NCBI RefSeq assembly: GCF_020829595.1 | Contig: NZ_JAIVFW010000009.1 | Location: 100,409-164,408 of the forward strand | Reading direction: 5' to 3' | Source of the DNA: Nostoc sp. CHAB 5844 | GTDB taxonomy: Bacteria; Cyanobacteriota; Cyanobacteriia; Cyanobacteriales; Nostocaceae | Length of the DNA stretch: 64,000 bases | The notes under the pieces: model-generated | Databases searched by the model: none | The model's input: only the letters and a program-made list of their open reading frames with translations | Told to the model about the DNA's origin: nothing | Shown: piece after piece, positions 15,650 to 24,140 of the stretch | How the letters are laid out: each line of letters begins with the position of its first letter | Numbering within the stretch: the stretch's first letter is position 1 | Position numbers and translations under genes: made by a program

Positions 15650-18600
15650 TCAAGCAGATGTATTTGAGGATGATAACTTAATTCCCAAAACTTGGGTATA
15701 AGCTCCTCGTGCTTGAGTAACGCCAATGGTGCGTTCGGCTGATTCTATCATCGGACGACGCAAACTCACAACTATAAACTGTGCTAGTTGTGCTTGTTGT
15801 TTGATCATTCTAGCTAATCGTTCTACGTTTGCCCCGTCTAGAAACATATCTACTTCGTCAAAGGCATAAAACGGTGATGGACGGTAGCGTTGCAGAGCAA
15901 AAATAAAACTTAATGCAGTGAGGGATTTCTCACCTCCAGACATGGAAGCTAGTCTTTGTACAGGTTTACCTTTGGGGTGAGCGACTAAGTTCAAACCACT
16001 GCTAAAGGGATCTTCAGGATCATCGAGTTGTAGGTAGCCGTCGCCTTCAGAAAGAGTGGCAAAAATAGATTGGAAGTTTTCATTGACAGCATCAAAGGCT
16101 TCTTTAAAGGCGCGTTGCCGCAATGTGGTAAAGTTTTCAATTCTTAATAATAATTCCGTGCGTTCTGCTTCTAATGTTTGCAACTTTTCTGTTAGTTCTT
16201 GCAGGCGGTTTTGAGTGCGTTCATATTCTTCCAACGCCAGCATATTTACAGGTTCCATTGCTTGCAAGCGTTTAGCAAGCGATCGCAATTCTTTTTGTAA
16301 TTCTTCTAAATCTACTTGCTCAGGTACTTCCGGTAAAGGACTCGGCAATTCTGGCAGTAATTCTTGCAATTGGCTTTGTAACGCTACCAGTTCCTCCCGC
16401 CGCTTCTGCTGGGTTTCTTGGAGTTTTTCGAGTTCCCATTCCAATTGTTGCTGACGGAGAAGATGCGATCGCACTTCTTGTTCGATTGCGTCGCGTTTTT
16501 GTTTTTCTTCACCTAAACTCTTTTCCATTTCGCCCAGTTTGGCGAGAGTTTCGGTAATTTGAGTGCTGAGTGCTGAGTGCTGAGTGCTGAGTGTTTGGAG
16601 TTTATGCTGAGAACTTTCTTGCTCTTGATGATACTGAGTAATGCGTTGTTCGGCTTCTTGGATGCGTTCTTGTAATCGCTGCTGCTGATTTTCAAGATTT
16701 TTTAATCTTTGTTCAGCTTCTCGTAGCGCAGCTTCTCGTTGTTGTAATTGTTGTTCTTGAGTTTTAATTACTGCTTGAATTTGCTGCCATTCGCTGGGCG
16801 TTTGGGATGCTTCCAACTCAGCTAAGGCGTGTCGTAATTGTTGTAATTGCGCTTCTTGTCCTGGTAATTCTTTATTTAAAATTTCTAGGCGAGATTGTGC
16901 TGCGGAGAATTTTTCGGTATTTTGGGCAAGTTGCGATCGCGTTCCTTCTAACTGCGCCGTCAAAGCTTTAATATCTTTTTGCAACTGTTCTAATTGCAAT
17001 TGCTGTTCGCGGCGTGCTTGACGTGCTTCGGTGAGTTCTTGGGATAGCTGTTTGGTTTTGGTTGATAAAGCAGCGATCGCATCGGTACAACGATCTAAAA
17101 TCCGTTCAATATCTACCAAGCGATTTTTCAACGCAATGGCTTCATCTGATTCTGCTGCTTCCCCTGTGCCGAATCGCAACGCTGAACGCTGATTTGTGCT
17201 ACCACCAGTCATTGCACCACTGGTTTCGAGTAATTCCCCATCCAAAGTAACGATGCGATATAAACCGAGGTTTTTCCGCGCCTGTTCTAAGTTGGCAAAT
17301 ACTACAGTGTTACCAAAAACATAGTTAAACACATCTTTATAACGGCGATCGCACTCAACTAAGTTCACAGCATAACTGACAAAGCCGTTAGCTAACCGCA
17401 GCGTGGCATCTTGAGTAATTCTCGGAGCCTGAATCTTATTTAACGGTAAAAATGTCGCTCGTCCGGCGCGTTTTTGCTTGAGTAATTCAATTCCGGCAGC
17501 GGCGATCCCGTCATCATCAACTACGATATGTCCCAACCTCGCACCCGCAGCAATCTCCAACGCTAATTGATATCGGGGTTCCACCCGTCCCAAATGTACC
17601 ACCAAGCCACAAACCCCAGGCATACCTGATTGAATAATTACCTTGCTGGCTTGAGTACCTTGGACTTCTTGCTGTGCTTGTGTTTGCGCCTCAATTTTAT
17701 CTAACTGACGTTGTTTTTCTCGTTGCTCTTGCGAAAGCCGCTTTTGCGTATCTTGCTGGATTTGTAATTCCTGTTCTGTAGCCGCGAGATTTTGCGCTAA
17801 GTTCTGGATAGGTTCGTTAGAGGCGTTAAATTCTGTCTCGACGCGCGTACATTCAGCTTGTTTTTCTGCTAACTGTGGTTCTAAAGTGGAGATTAGCTGA
17901 GTTTGTTCGTGAATTAGTTCTTGTAGCTGACTATTACGTTCTCTTAGCTGTGCTTGCTCTGTGCGTTGCGGTTCTAGAGTTTGCAACAAGGTTTCGATTT
18001 GACGGTTCAATGCAGTTTGTTGCTGTACCCACGCTTCCGACGCAGAGGCGATTTCGGCGGCGGCTTCGCGGGATTTTTGCAATGCTTGTTCTGCCTCATC
18101 CCGTTGCTGTTGACAATAAACAATCGATTGCCGTTCGACATTCTGGGTTTGAGCAATTTCTCCCAAAGCCTGCTGATGCTGTTGAATTTCTTGCTGAGTT
18201 TGCACCAACCGCTTGGCTGTTTCTTGGGAAGCTGTTTCTAATTCTGTTTGCTGACGCTGGAGTTGCTTGCGTTCCGCTTCTTGAGTAGCCAGGGTAGACT
18301 GTACCGCCAATAATTCCTCCTCACCCAATGCTTTCACATGAGCATTGAGTTGTTCTAATTGGGCAGTTTTTTGCGTAATGCCGACATTGAGAGTTTCTAG
18401 TTGGAGTGTAAGGTCATTATGAGAGCGATCGCCATTTTGAATCTCCGTCGCTAACTTTTCTTGCTGTGCTTGCAAAGAACGCCACGATAAAACTGCTTCC
18501 CAAGATTGCTTATGTAGGTATTCCGTCCGCAGCTTTTGATATTTCTCCGCTTTCGCTCTATCTTGAGAAAGGCGATCGCGCTGTGCAGTTAACTCCGTTT

Positions 18601-19375
18601 CAATAATCCGACAGCTATCTTCCTTCTCCTTCACCTCATCTAACGTACCCTTGGCTTGGTTAATCTTGCGATCAAACGCCGCCACCCCTGCCAACTCATC
18701 AATAATTTCCCGCCTCTCCCGCGCATTCATCGAGATAATGCTAGTAACGTCCCCTTGCAGCACCACGTTATAGCCTTCAGGATAAATCCGCAGACTCTCC
18801 AACTCCTCATGCAACTCCGTCAGCGTACAGGCAACACCATTGATATAGTAATTTGACGTGTAAGTTCCCTGATGAGTCACCCGCAGCCGTCTTGTGACAC
18901 TCCACTCAGAATTGAGTGCTGAGTGCTGAGTCACCGAAGTTTGCTCAACGGGGGAAACCCCCGCACGCAACTTCTCGCTGAGTGCTGAGTCAGAATTCTC
19001 AATTTCTTCCTCTAATTCCTCACTTTGCGCCTTTGCGTGCGCCACTTGCTTCAAGTCGGGAAACCCGCCCAACGCAGTGGCTTCTTTGCGTGAGACAAAA
19101 TCCTCCCCCGACAAATCAAACGTCACTGTAACACTAGCTTCCACCGCCGCACGTCCTTTAGCCGTTTGAGTATTATTCACCAAATCCGGCAGGCGATCGG
19201 CTCGCATTCCTTTAGAACTGGCAAGTCCTAGGCCAAATAACAGCGCATCCAAAATATTTGACTTACCGGAACCATTTGGCCCAGATATGACAGTAAACCC
19301 CGGCAGTAAAGGGACTGAGGTAGTACCGCCGAAGGATTTGAAGTTGGTAAGTTCCACGCGCTTGACGTACACCAT
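15650..19375 (-). CDS. smc: Chromosome segregation ATPase SMC with repeat-derived insertions
   Basis: This 1241-residue protein has the SMC layout: Walker A GPNGSGKSN at 32-40, two long coiled coils, a hinge around YQLALEIAAGARLGHIVVDDD, the C-terminal signature LASMSGGEKSLTALSF and Walker B FYAFDEVDMFLDGANVE. It dimerises at the hinge and, with ScpA/ScpB, loads on DNA near oriC to separate sister chromosomes. Residues about 93-157, between FDLSGED and WSVTRRLRVTHQG, form an unusual loop built from repeats: SRKEATALGGFPDLKQ, and SEKLRAGVSPVEQT flanked by heptamer-coded Ser-Ala-Leu patches. A second patch, STQHSALSTQ, lies in the C-terminal coiled coil. No frameshift is seen, so the gene should be functional. 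Confidence 0.95.
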   Translation of the reverse strand: MVYVKRVELTNFKSFGGTTSVPLLPGFTVISGPNGSGKSNILDALLFGLGLASSKGMRADRLPDLVNNTQTAKGRAAVEASVTVTFDLSGEDFVSRKEATALGGFPDLKQVAHAKAQSEELEEEIENSDSALSEKLRAGVSPVEQTSVTQHSALNSEWSVTRRLRVTHQGTYTSNYYINGVACTLTELHEELESLRIYPEGYNVVLQGDVTSIISMNARERREIIDELAGVAAFDRKINQAKGTLDEVKEKEDSCRIIETELTAQRDRLSQDRAKAEKYQKLRTEYLHKQSWEAVLSWRSLQAQQEKLATEIQNGDRSHNDLTLQLETLNVGITQKTAQLEQLNAHVKALGEEELLAVQSTLATQEAERKQLQRQQTELETASQETAKRLVQTQQEIQQHQQALGEIAQTQNVERQSIVYCQQQRDEAEQALQKSREAAAEIASASEAWVQQQTALNRQIETLLQTLEPQRTEQAQLRERNSQLQELIHEQTQLISTLEPQLAEKQAECTRVETEFNASNEPIQNLAQNLAATEQELQIQQDTQKRLSQEQREKQRQLDKIEAQTQAQQEVQGTQASKVIIQSGMPGVCGLVVHLGRVEPRYQLALEIAAGARLGHIVVDDDGIAAAGIELLKQKRAGRATFLPLNKIQAPRITQDATLRLANGFVSYAVNLVECDRRYKDVFNYVFGNTVVFANLEQARKNLGLYRIVTLDGELLETSGAMTGGSTNQRSALRFGTGEAAESDEAIALKNRLVDIERILDRCTDAIAALSTKTKQLSQELTEARQARREQQLQLEQLQKDIKALTAQLEGTRSQLAQNTEKFSAAQSRLEILNKELPGQEAQLQQLRHALAELEASQTPSEWQQIQAVIKTQEQQLQQREAALREAEQRLKNLENQQQRLQERIQEAEQRITQYHQEQESSQHKLQTLSTQHSALSTQITETLAKLGEMEKSLGEEKQKRDAIEQEVRSHLLRQQQLEWELEKLQETQQKRREELVALQSQLQELLPELPSPLPEVPEQVDLEELQKELRSLAKRLQAMEPVNMLALEEYERTQNRLQELTEKLQTLEAERTELLLRIENFTTLRQRAFKEAFDAVNENFQSIFATLSEGDGYLQLDDPEDPFSSGLNLVAHPKGKPVQRLASMSGGEKSLTALSFIFALQRYRPSPFYAFDEVDMFLDGANVERLARMIKQQAQLAQFIVVSLRRPMIESAERTIGVTQARGAYTQVLGIKLSSSNTSA
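16561..16593. repeat. 7-nt tandem repeat (GAGTGCT) in the smc coiled-coil arm
   Basis: Four full copies of GAGTGCT and a partial fifth lie inside smc. On the coding strand, three units (21 nt) encode seven residues, LSTQHSA, and the run gives STQHSALSTQ. This is the short tandem repeat type well known in Nostoc and Calothrix, here inside a gene. Confidence 0.9.
18914..18992. repeat. 7-nt repeats in smc, split by a hairpin element
   Basis: GAGTGCTGAGTGCTGAGTC on the left and GCTGAGTGCTGAGTC on the right flank the hairpin at 18936-18974. The simplest reading is that the hairpin element inserted into an existing heptamer run. All of it is read as protein within smc. Confidence 0.75.
18936..18974 (-). 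repeat. Hairpin element, second copy inside smc
   Basis: This 39-nt palindrome is bounded by GAAGTT and AACTTC and has a strong centre GGGGG-TTT-CCCCC read on the coding strand. It shares the GGGTTTCCC centre and a GCGTG-like left arm with the 41-nt family but has different terminal arms. It encodes about 13 residues around EKLRAGVSPVEQT. Confidence 0.7.
19023..19096 (-). repeat. 74-nt composite repeat inside smc
   Basis: This is the exact reverse complement of 6627-6700. The 41-nt hairpin core lies at 19041-19081, nested in ACGCAAAG-type sequence. It encodes VSRKEATALGGFPDLKQ and the following seven residues, in the same frame as in the osmoprotectant-binding protein gene. Confidence 0.9.
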
Positions 19376-19810
19376 AGTAGGCGCTGGTTCACTGGGCTAA
19401 TGGTTAATGAAGAACAAGTGTATCAATTAATTAAAAATTCGCAATAGGTTGGTATAGAGAATTTAAGGATTATTTAACCGCAGAGGCGTAGAGAACGCAG
19501 AGAAGGAAAGGCATTATTGGAATATAGAAGGTAATTCTAACGAATTTAGGAGAAGTAGTAGTATTTTTGTAAAACTTATAATTTTTTAATTTTGTTATCG
19601 ATAAATGTTTCTAACTGTTGCATGGTATAGGTAGCGAGATTGTTAGTAGACATATATCTTGAAAACAGATTATCAATATCAGAAAAACAAAAGGGTGGTT
19701 CTAGTTTTTTCAATTCCTTTCTCTGTAGATAATCTCAACAGGATTTTAAACCTAATTTTTCGATAAAATACTTGTCTACTCGTTTCTTACCTGTCACCTT
19801 CTTTGCAGCT
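19376..19810. other. 435-base gap between smc and hisC with a repeat and an ORF remnant
   Basis: The gap separates two divergent genes, so it must hold both promoters. It includes a purine-rich repeat, CCGCAGAGGCGTAGAGAACG, at about 19479, which resembles a motif common in Nostocales gaps. It also includes a short minus-strand frame described separately. Confidence 0.5.
19576..19653 (-). pseudogene. Short protein remnant or very small gene
   Basis: An ATG at 19653 encodes 25 residues, MSTNNLATYTMQQLETFIDN and a basic end. The frame is open about 50 bases further upstream without a start (FCFSDIDNLFSRY). The coherent, helix-like sequence suggests the C-terminal end of a lost gene. No family is recognised. 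Confidence 0.25.
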
Positions 19811-20863
19811 ATGACCAATTTCTTCCGCGCCAATGTTGATGCAATGGCTAGTTACGTTCCTGGTGAACAGCCGAAACGCGGTACTCAAGTTATCAAACTC
19901 AACAGTAACGAAAATCCCTACCCTCCCTCACCAAATGCTTTAGCTGCACTACAAAATATTGACGGGGAGTGGTTACGACGTTACCCTGAACCCTTTGGGG
20001 AGCAGTTTCGCCAAGCAGCCAGTCAGGTTTTAAAAGTGCCTAGTGATTGGATTATTGTTGGTAATGGCAGTGACGAGATTCTCAATGTCGTCATGCGAGC
20101 TTGTACGGAACCGGGGTGCAAGGTAGTTTATCCGACCCCAACTTATGTACTTTACCGTACACTTACAGAGATGCAGGCGGCAGATATTGTCGAAATTCCT
20201 TATATTGAAGACTACAAATTACCAGTAGCAGAATTAATTGCTGTGAATGGTGCTGTCACATTCATTGCTTCACCTAACAGTCCTTCTGGTCATGTTGTAC
20301 CCATTGATGACCTAGAAAAATTGGCCAGTCAGTTATCTGGGGTTTTGGTAGTTGATGAAGCATACGTAGATTTTTCTGAAGCAGATGCCTTAGCTTTGGT
20401 TAAAGAATACGAGAATGTGATCATTATCCGCACATTATCTAAAGGTTACTCTTTAGCGGGTTTGCGCTTGGGTTTTGGTGTAGCGAATCCTAAGCTATTG
20501 CAGGGATTGTTTAAGGTTAAGGATAGTTATAACATTGATGCGATCGCCTGTGCAGTGGCGACAGCTGCTATTACTGACCAAGCTTATAAAAACGCTTGCG
20601 TAGTCAAAATTAAAGCATCACGAACTCAACTTACTACAGAATTGCAACAATTAGGTTTCCATGTTTGGGATTCTCACGCCAACTTTTTACTAGTCCAGCC
20701 ACCACAAGGAAACGCCGAATATCTCTATCAAAAACTCAAGGAACAACAAATTCTCATCCGCTACTTCCCCTATCCAGGATTATTAGATAAACTTCGCATC
20801 ACTATTGGCACAGATGAGCAAAATCAAGCGCTAATCAATGCCATCAAGGCATTGATATCTTGA
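19811..20863 (+). CDS. hisC: Histidinol-phosphate aminotransferase
   Basis: This 350-residue PLP enzyme makes histidinol phosphate from imidazole-acetol phosphate and glutamate in histidine synthesis. Recognisable parts are KLNSNENPYPPSP near the N-terminus, IIVGNGSDEILN, the Asp-Glu-Ala-Tyr motif VVDEAYVDFS and the PLP lysine at about residue 211 in TLSKGYSLAGLRLGFG. The C-terminus IRYFPYPGLLDKLRITIGT is typical. The ATG at 19811 fits the family N-terminus (FFRANVDAMASYVPGEQP); a TTG at 19772 would add 13 residues. Other his genes are not adjacent, as is usual in cyanobacteria. Confidence 0.92.
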   Translation: MTNFFRANVDAMASYVPGEQPKRGTQVIKLNSNENPYPPSPNALAALQNIDGEWLRRYPEPFGEQFRQAASQVLKVPSDWIIVGNGSDEILNVVMRACTEPGCKVVYPTPTYVLYRTLTEMQAADIVEIPYIEDYKLPVAELIAVNGAVTFIASPNSPSGHVVPIDDLEKLASQLSGVLVVDEAYVDFSEADALALVKEYENVIIIRTLSKGYSLAGLRLGFGVANPKLLQGLFKVKDSYNIDAIACAVATAAITDQAYKNACVVKIKASRTQLTTELQQLGFHVWDSHANFLLVQPPQGNAEYLYQKLKEQQILIRYFPYPGLLDKLRITIGTDEQNQALINAIKALIS

Positions 20864-20915
20864 AGAATACAGAATTCTATTTGATAAAATAAATTGCTGA
20901 TCCTCAGGTCGCTAT

Positions 20916-21818
20916 ATGAGTGAATGGTATAAAGAAGACCTCGCCTTTATCCATGATGATGGTTTTCGTGATTATGCTCTTAAATCAGCCCCCGGTATTT
21001 TGGAAATTCTAGTGCAGAACAAAATTAACTCAGGTTTGGTAGTAGACTTGGGCTGTGGTAGTGGATTATGGGCAAACGAACTCGTCAAGTTTAATTATCA
21101 GGTATTAGGAGTTGATATTTCCGAGTCGATGATTGCGATCGCGCAAAAAAGAGTCCCCCAAGCTGAGTTTAAAGTTGGTTCACTATTTAAAATTGAGATT
21201 CCGCCATGTTATGCTGTTACTTCCATTAGTGAATGTTTAAGTTATTTGTTTGATTCTGACAATAACCGCCAAACATTAATTCAGCTATTTCAGCGCATCT
21301 ATCAAGCTTTAATTCCTGGTGGTGTATTCATTTTCGATATTGTGGAAGCAGGACAAATTGCAGCCGGAAATAAAACTAAAAATTTTACTGAAGGCAAGGA
21401 TTGGGTTGTATTAGTTGAGAAAGAAGAATTGCGATCGCAAAACATTTTAACTCGCCGAATTATCACTTTCCGCAAAGTCGGAGAATACTACAGACGAGAT
21501 GATGAAATACATCGTATGCAATTATATAGAGCAACGCAAATAGCTACAGACTTGCGACAGATTGGTTTTCGGGTGCAAACAACTCGTAATTATGGCAGTT
21601 ACTATTTACCAAAAGGTAATGTGGCATTTACTGCACGTAAACCTTTTCGTAAGGATTCAGGTCTAATACCATTTCACTTTAAAATTGATACATTTAGGCA
21701 GGCAGAGGAGCAGGGGAGCAGAGGGGCAGAGGAGAAAAACTACCCACACTCTTGTAGGGCTTCAACCAAGGGAGCAAGAGAGCAAGGGATCTATCGCCCG
21801 CAAGGGGCGAGGCTTTGA
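20916..21818 (+). CDS. SAM-dependent class I methyltransferase with repeat-derived tail
   Basis: The first 250 residues form a Rossmann-type methyltransferase with motif I VVDLGCGSGLWANEL, the acidic residue of motif II in VLGVDISESMIAIAQ, and the post-motif FIFDIVEAG. The substrate is not known. The expected end is near NVAFTARKP. Beyond this, the frame runs on for about 50 residues (EEQGSRGAEEKNYPHSCRAS) encoded by a purine-rich repeat of the GCAGAGGAG/GGGGAGCAG kind. The tail thus seems to have been gained when repeat sequence removed the original stop codon. It lies 52 bases after hisC on the same strand. Confidence 0.8.
   Translation: MSEWYKEDLAFIHDDGFRDYALKSAPGILEILVQNKINSGLVVDLGCGSGLWANELVKFNYQVLGVDISESMIAIAQKRVPQAEFKVGSLFKIEIPPCYAVTSISECLSYLFDSDNNRQTLIQLFQRIYQALIPGGVFIFDIVEAGQIAAGNKTKNFTEGKDWVVLVEKEELRSQNILTRRIITFRKVGEYYRRDDEIHRMQLYRATQIATDLRQIGFRVQTTRNYGSYYLPKGNVAFTARKPFRKDSGLIPFHFKIDTFRQAEEQGSRGAEEKNYPHSCRASTKGAREQGIYRPQGARL
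21697..21734. repeat. Purine-rich GCAGAGG/GGGGAGCA repeat
   Basis: A run of imperfect GCAGAGGAG and CAGGGGAG units lies at the 3' end of the methyltransferase frame. Similar purine-rich runs are frequent in gaps of Nostocales genomes. Here it is coding. Confidence 0.6.
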
Positions 21819-21934
21819 ACCTTATCTTTTGAGTAAAGATATTTCTAAATCTTGTCCAGGGATCATATCTTGTGGCCACTGATCTCTGAACGAGCTTTTT
21901 CACTATAGCTGGCAATAGCTATCGGTAAGTTATG

Positions 21935-21973
21935 TAGGAGTCCGATTTGATTTCTGAAAAAATCGGACTCCTA
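21935..21973. terminator. Strong bidirectional terminator
   Basis: A perfect 14-bp stem (TAGGAGTCCGATTT with AAATCGGACTCCTA) with an 11-base loop lies between the convergent methyltransferase genes. It is followed by TATATTTT on the plus strand. Confidence 0.75.
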
Positions 21974-21979
21974 TATATT

Positions 21980-22675
21980 TTATAAACTTGTCATAACTTG
22001 AGCTAATTCATTAGATAAATCTATTTTTGATTCCTGGGATTTTTTAAATAAAACTCCAGCTAAAAAGTAATAATCTCCAGAGTAAAACGCCATTTTATGC
22101 TTTTTTAATTCTTCTATATGTTTTTTGACTTTCGGCTCAGAGCTATAGTAACCAAATTGCAAAGGTAAAACTACAAATTTATTTACACTGTAGCCGTTCT
22201 CTTCTGCTTTTTTAATGGTACTGATTGGATTGGAATAACTAGAAACTAAAACCAAAACATTTTCATAATCTAACGACAAAAGCTCATTGGTAATCGATGC
22301 TCCATCTATGCCGCCAAATAATAATGGCATATAAATATCATCATCTGGGGCGGGAAGATATGGAGGATTAGCTACAAGATAATTGGCTTGAGGTTTGTCA
22401 GAGTCAAACAAACAAGAATTATGAATAATATACTTATTAGTAAGATTGTATTCGTCTATGGTTAAATTTGCAGCTTTCCAAGCAGAAGTATTCAATTCAA
22501 ATCCTTGAATTAATCCCTCAAACTTATTTCTTAGCAATGAGTTAATAACTGGGCTGCCATCGCCGGAACCAAATTCAACAATAGATTCAGGATTGTGACA
22601 ATCTCTCAGGACAAAGTTCTCTAAACAGTTGGAATAGAAATTAGATTCTTCCGGGCAAAAAAATATGTCTTTCAT
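21980..22675 (-). CDS. Methyltransferase with NPPY motif (HemK/PrmC or adenine-N6 type)
   Basis: This 231-residue protein has motif I as IVEFGSGDGSPVI and the catalytic motif NPPY in LVANPPYLPAPDDD. The NPPY motif marks enzymes that methylate an amide or exocyclic amino nitrogen, on Gln of proteins (PrmC) or on adenine. The PrmC N-terminal helical domain is absent, so it is not the release-factor enzyme itself. The N-terminus contains FCPEESNFYSNCLENF, which may help hold the substrate. It stands alone and converges with the preceding methyltransferase gene. The substrate cannot be predicted. Confidence 0.7.
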   Translation of the reverse strand: MKDIFFCPEESNFYSNCLENFVLRDCHNPESIVEFGSGDGSPVINSLLRNKFEGLIQGFELNTSAWKAANLTIDEYNLTNKYIIHNSCLFDSDKPQANYLVANPPYLPAPDDDIYMPLLFGGIDGASITNELLSLDYENVLVLVSSYSNPISTIKKAEENGYSVNKFVVLPLQFGYYSSEPKVKKHIEELKKHKMAFYSGDYYFLAGVLFKKSQESKIDLSNELAQVMTSL

Positions 22676-22839
22676 GTGAGTGAGTTCATCCTTAAGGTGG
22701 AATTATTTGAAGAAAAGCAAGTAATGTATCAAGACAAGCGAAACTTTGCTCTAGTCAGAAATTGCTCACTAAAGCAGAATTAACAGCAAACAATAAATTA
22801 AAAATCAACAACAGAATGAGTGATTTTTAATTTTTAGAT

Positions 22840-23958
22840 TTAAGAAATGAGTAAGGTAGCTTGTTCTATTGCCAGTATTGATTGCACAACAGCTTTAGCA
22901 GCGCGATCGCCCATTAATTTCTCTTGGTCGTATCCTAGTACTAGTTCCCATGCATCATCGGGATACTGTTCTGCTAAAGGTAAAGCCACACTATCTAACA
23001 TCCATTGACCGTGGCGTTCGTCTTCTCGAATGTGCAGTTCCCAATAACCCATCGCTGCATCTGATAGTTGCAGTCGCTGCGCCGCTGCCAAATAATTTCT
23101 ATAAGCCGCCGGGCCTGCTACTTCAAAATAAGTTAATGCGCCACTATAACGCAAGAAATAACGTTTGCGTTCAGTTGTTAAAAAGTTTTGATTAGCGCAA
23201 GCTAACACTTCCCAAGGTACTAAATCAAAGTAACCCTCTGGTTCAGTGTTCATGCCAAACTCAATTAACATTTGGGCAAAAAATGTTGAGTGCTTGCGAG
23301 ATAAACGCCCATTGCCATATTCTTCCAACAGTACCCGCACCAAAGTACACTGTACTTCATTCGCCGCACCGCCTAAAATTCGCGAAAGACGACTACCTTC
23401 AACTAAACCATCAAATGAACCAATTGCGAGTAAATGACGGTAGCCAACCTCACTCATTTGTTCTTGGATGTAGCGACTTTCTGGTGACAATGGCGGATCT
23501 AAATCAGCAGTGGCGCGTTCGATTAGTGCTTGTTTGACATTTAATCTTTGCAATGCTGGCACATCGATTTGAGCTAGTTCCCAAGCTTGCCAAGCAGCTT
23601 CTATTTGATTACGACAGCAACTCAAATAAAGCGATCGCTCATTTGTATAATGACGTAAATCGTCGTACCAAAACAACTTCAGCCGATTAATCCAATAAAG
23701 TATCCGCTGAAGGAAGAGATGGGCGCGCTCATCAGCATGACTATTTTGATAAGCAGCCTCAATTGCTGTAGAGAGTGCTTGTTCAAACTCTCTGGCTTTC
23801 GCTGCTTCTTGATGTAGCTGATTGTCTAAGTCATCTATTGCCAGTAATTCTAAAAATAGCTGTTCAGCACGGTCGTACTGTATGGATGTTTGCGCCTCAG
23901 GTCGTGAACTCTTTACTACAGCCCCAAAGTTAGGTAATGTAACTAAATTGCTTTGCAT
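22840..23958 (-). CDS. Heme-oxygenase-fold, iron-containing redox enzyme family protein
   Basis: This 372-residue all-helical protein resembles the iron-containing redox enzyme (Haem_oxygenas_2, HDO) family. Candidate metal ligands are seen in the expected order: Glu in CTLVRVLLEEYGNG with His in LSRKHSTFF, and later Glu and Asp/His in YWELHIREDERHGQWML. Members use a non-heme diiron centre to oxidise amino acids, fatty acids or other small molecules. The first 130 residues are an extra helical region. It has no signal peptide. No biosynthetic partners lie next to it, so the substrate stays open. The family call rests on motif order, not on an alignment. Confidence 0.7.
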   Translation of the reverse strand: MQSNLVTLPNFGAVVKSSRPEAQTSIQYDRAEQLFLELLAIDDLDNQLHQEAAKAREFEQALSTAIEAAYQNSHADERAHLFLQRILYWINRLKLFWYDDLRHYTNERSLYLSCCRNQIEAAWQAWELAQIDVPALQRLNVKQALIERATADLDPPLSPESRYIQEQMSEVGYRHLLAIGSFDGLVEGSRLSRILGGAANEVQCTLVRVLLEEYGNGRLSRKHSTFFAQMLIEFGMNTEPEGYFDLVPWEVLACANQNFLTTERKRYFLRYSGALTYFEVAGPAAYRNYLAAAQRLQLSDAAMGYWELHIREDERHGQWMLDSVALPLAEQYPDDAWELVLGYDQEKLMGDRAAKAVVQSILAIEQATLLIS

Positions 23959-24140
23959 GGAATCTTAAATAGCTTTGCCAAAGAGTGAAACTAGTTTCAT
24001 CTCTAATATCTAAATTTCCACACTTATAGCTTTCTTAACCTCTTTCGGGAGTCATAAAGAAATATTAAGTCTAGAGACACAGAATTATTTGTATATTTTG
24101 GCAAATGCCATTCCTGACTGATACTGATTTTTAATTCACT

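Noticed and set aside
17875..18288. Long plus-strand frames opposite smc
   Set aside because: They are shadows of the coiled-coil codons of smc. Their hydrophobic appearance comes from the complement of Gln and Glu codons.
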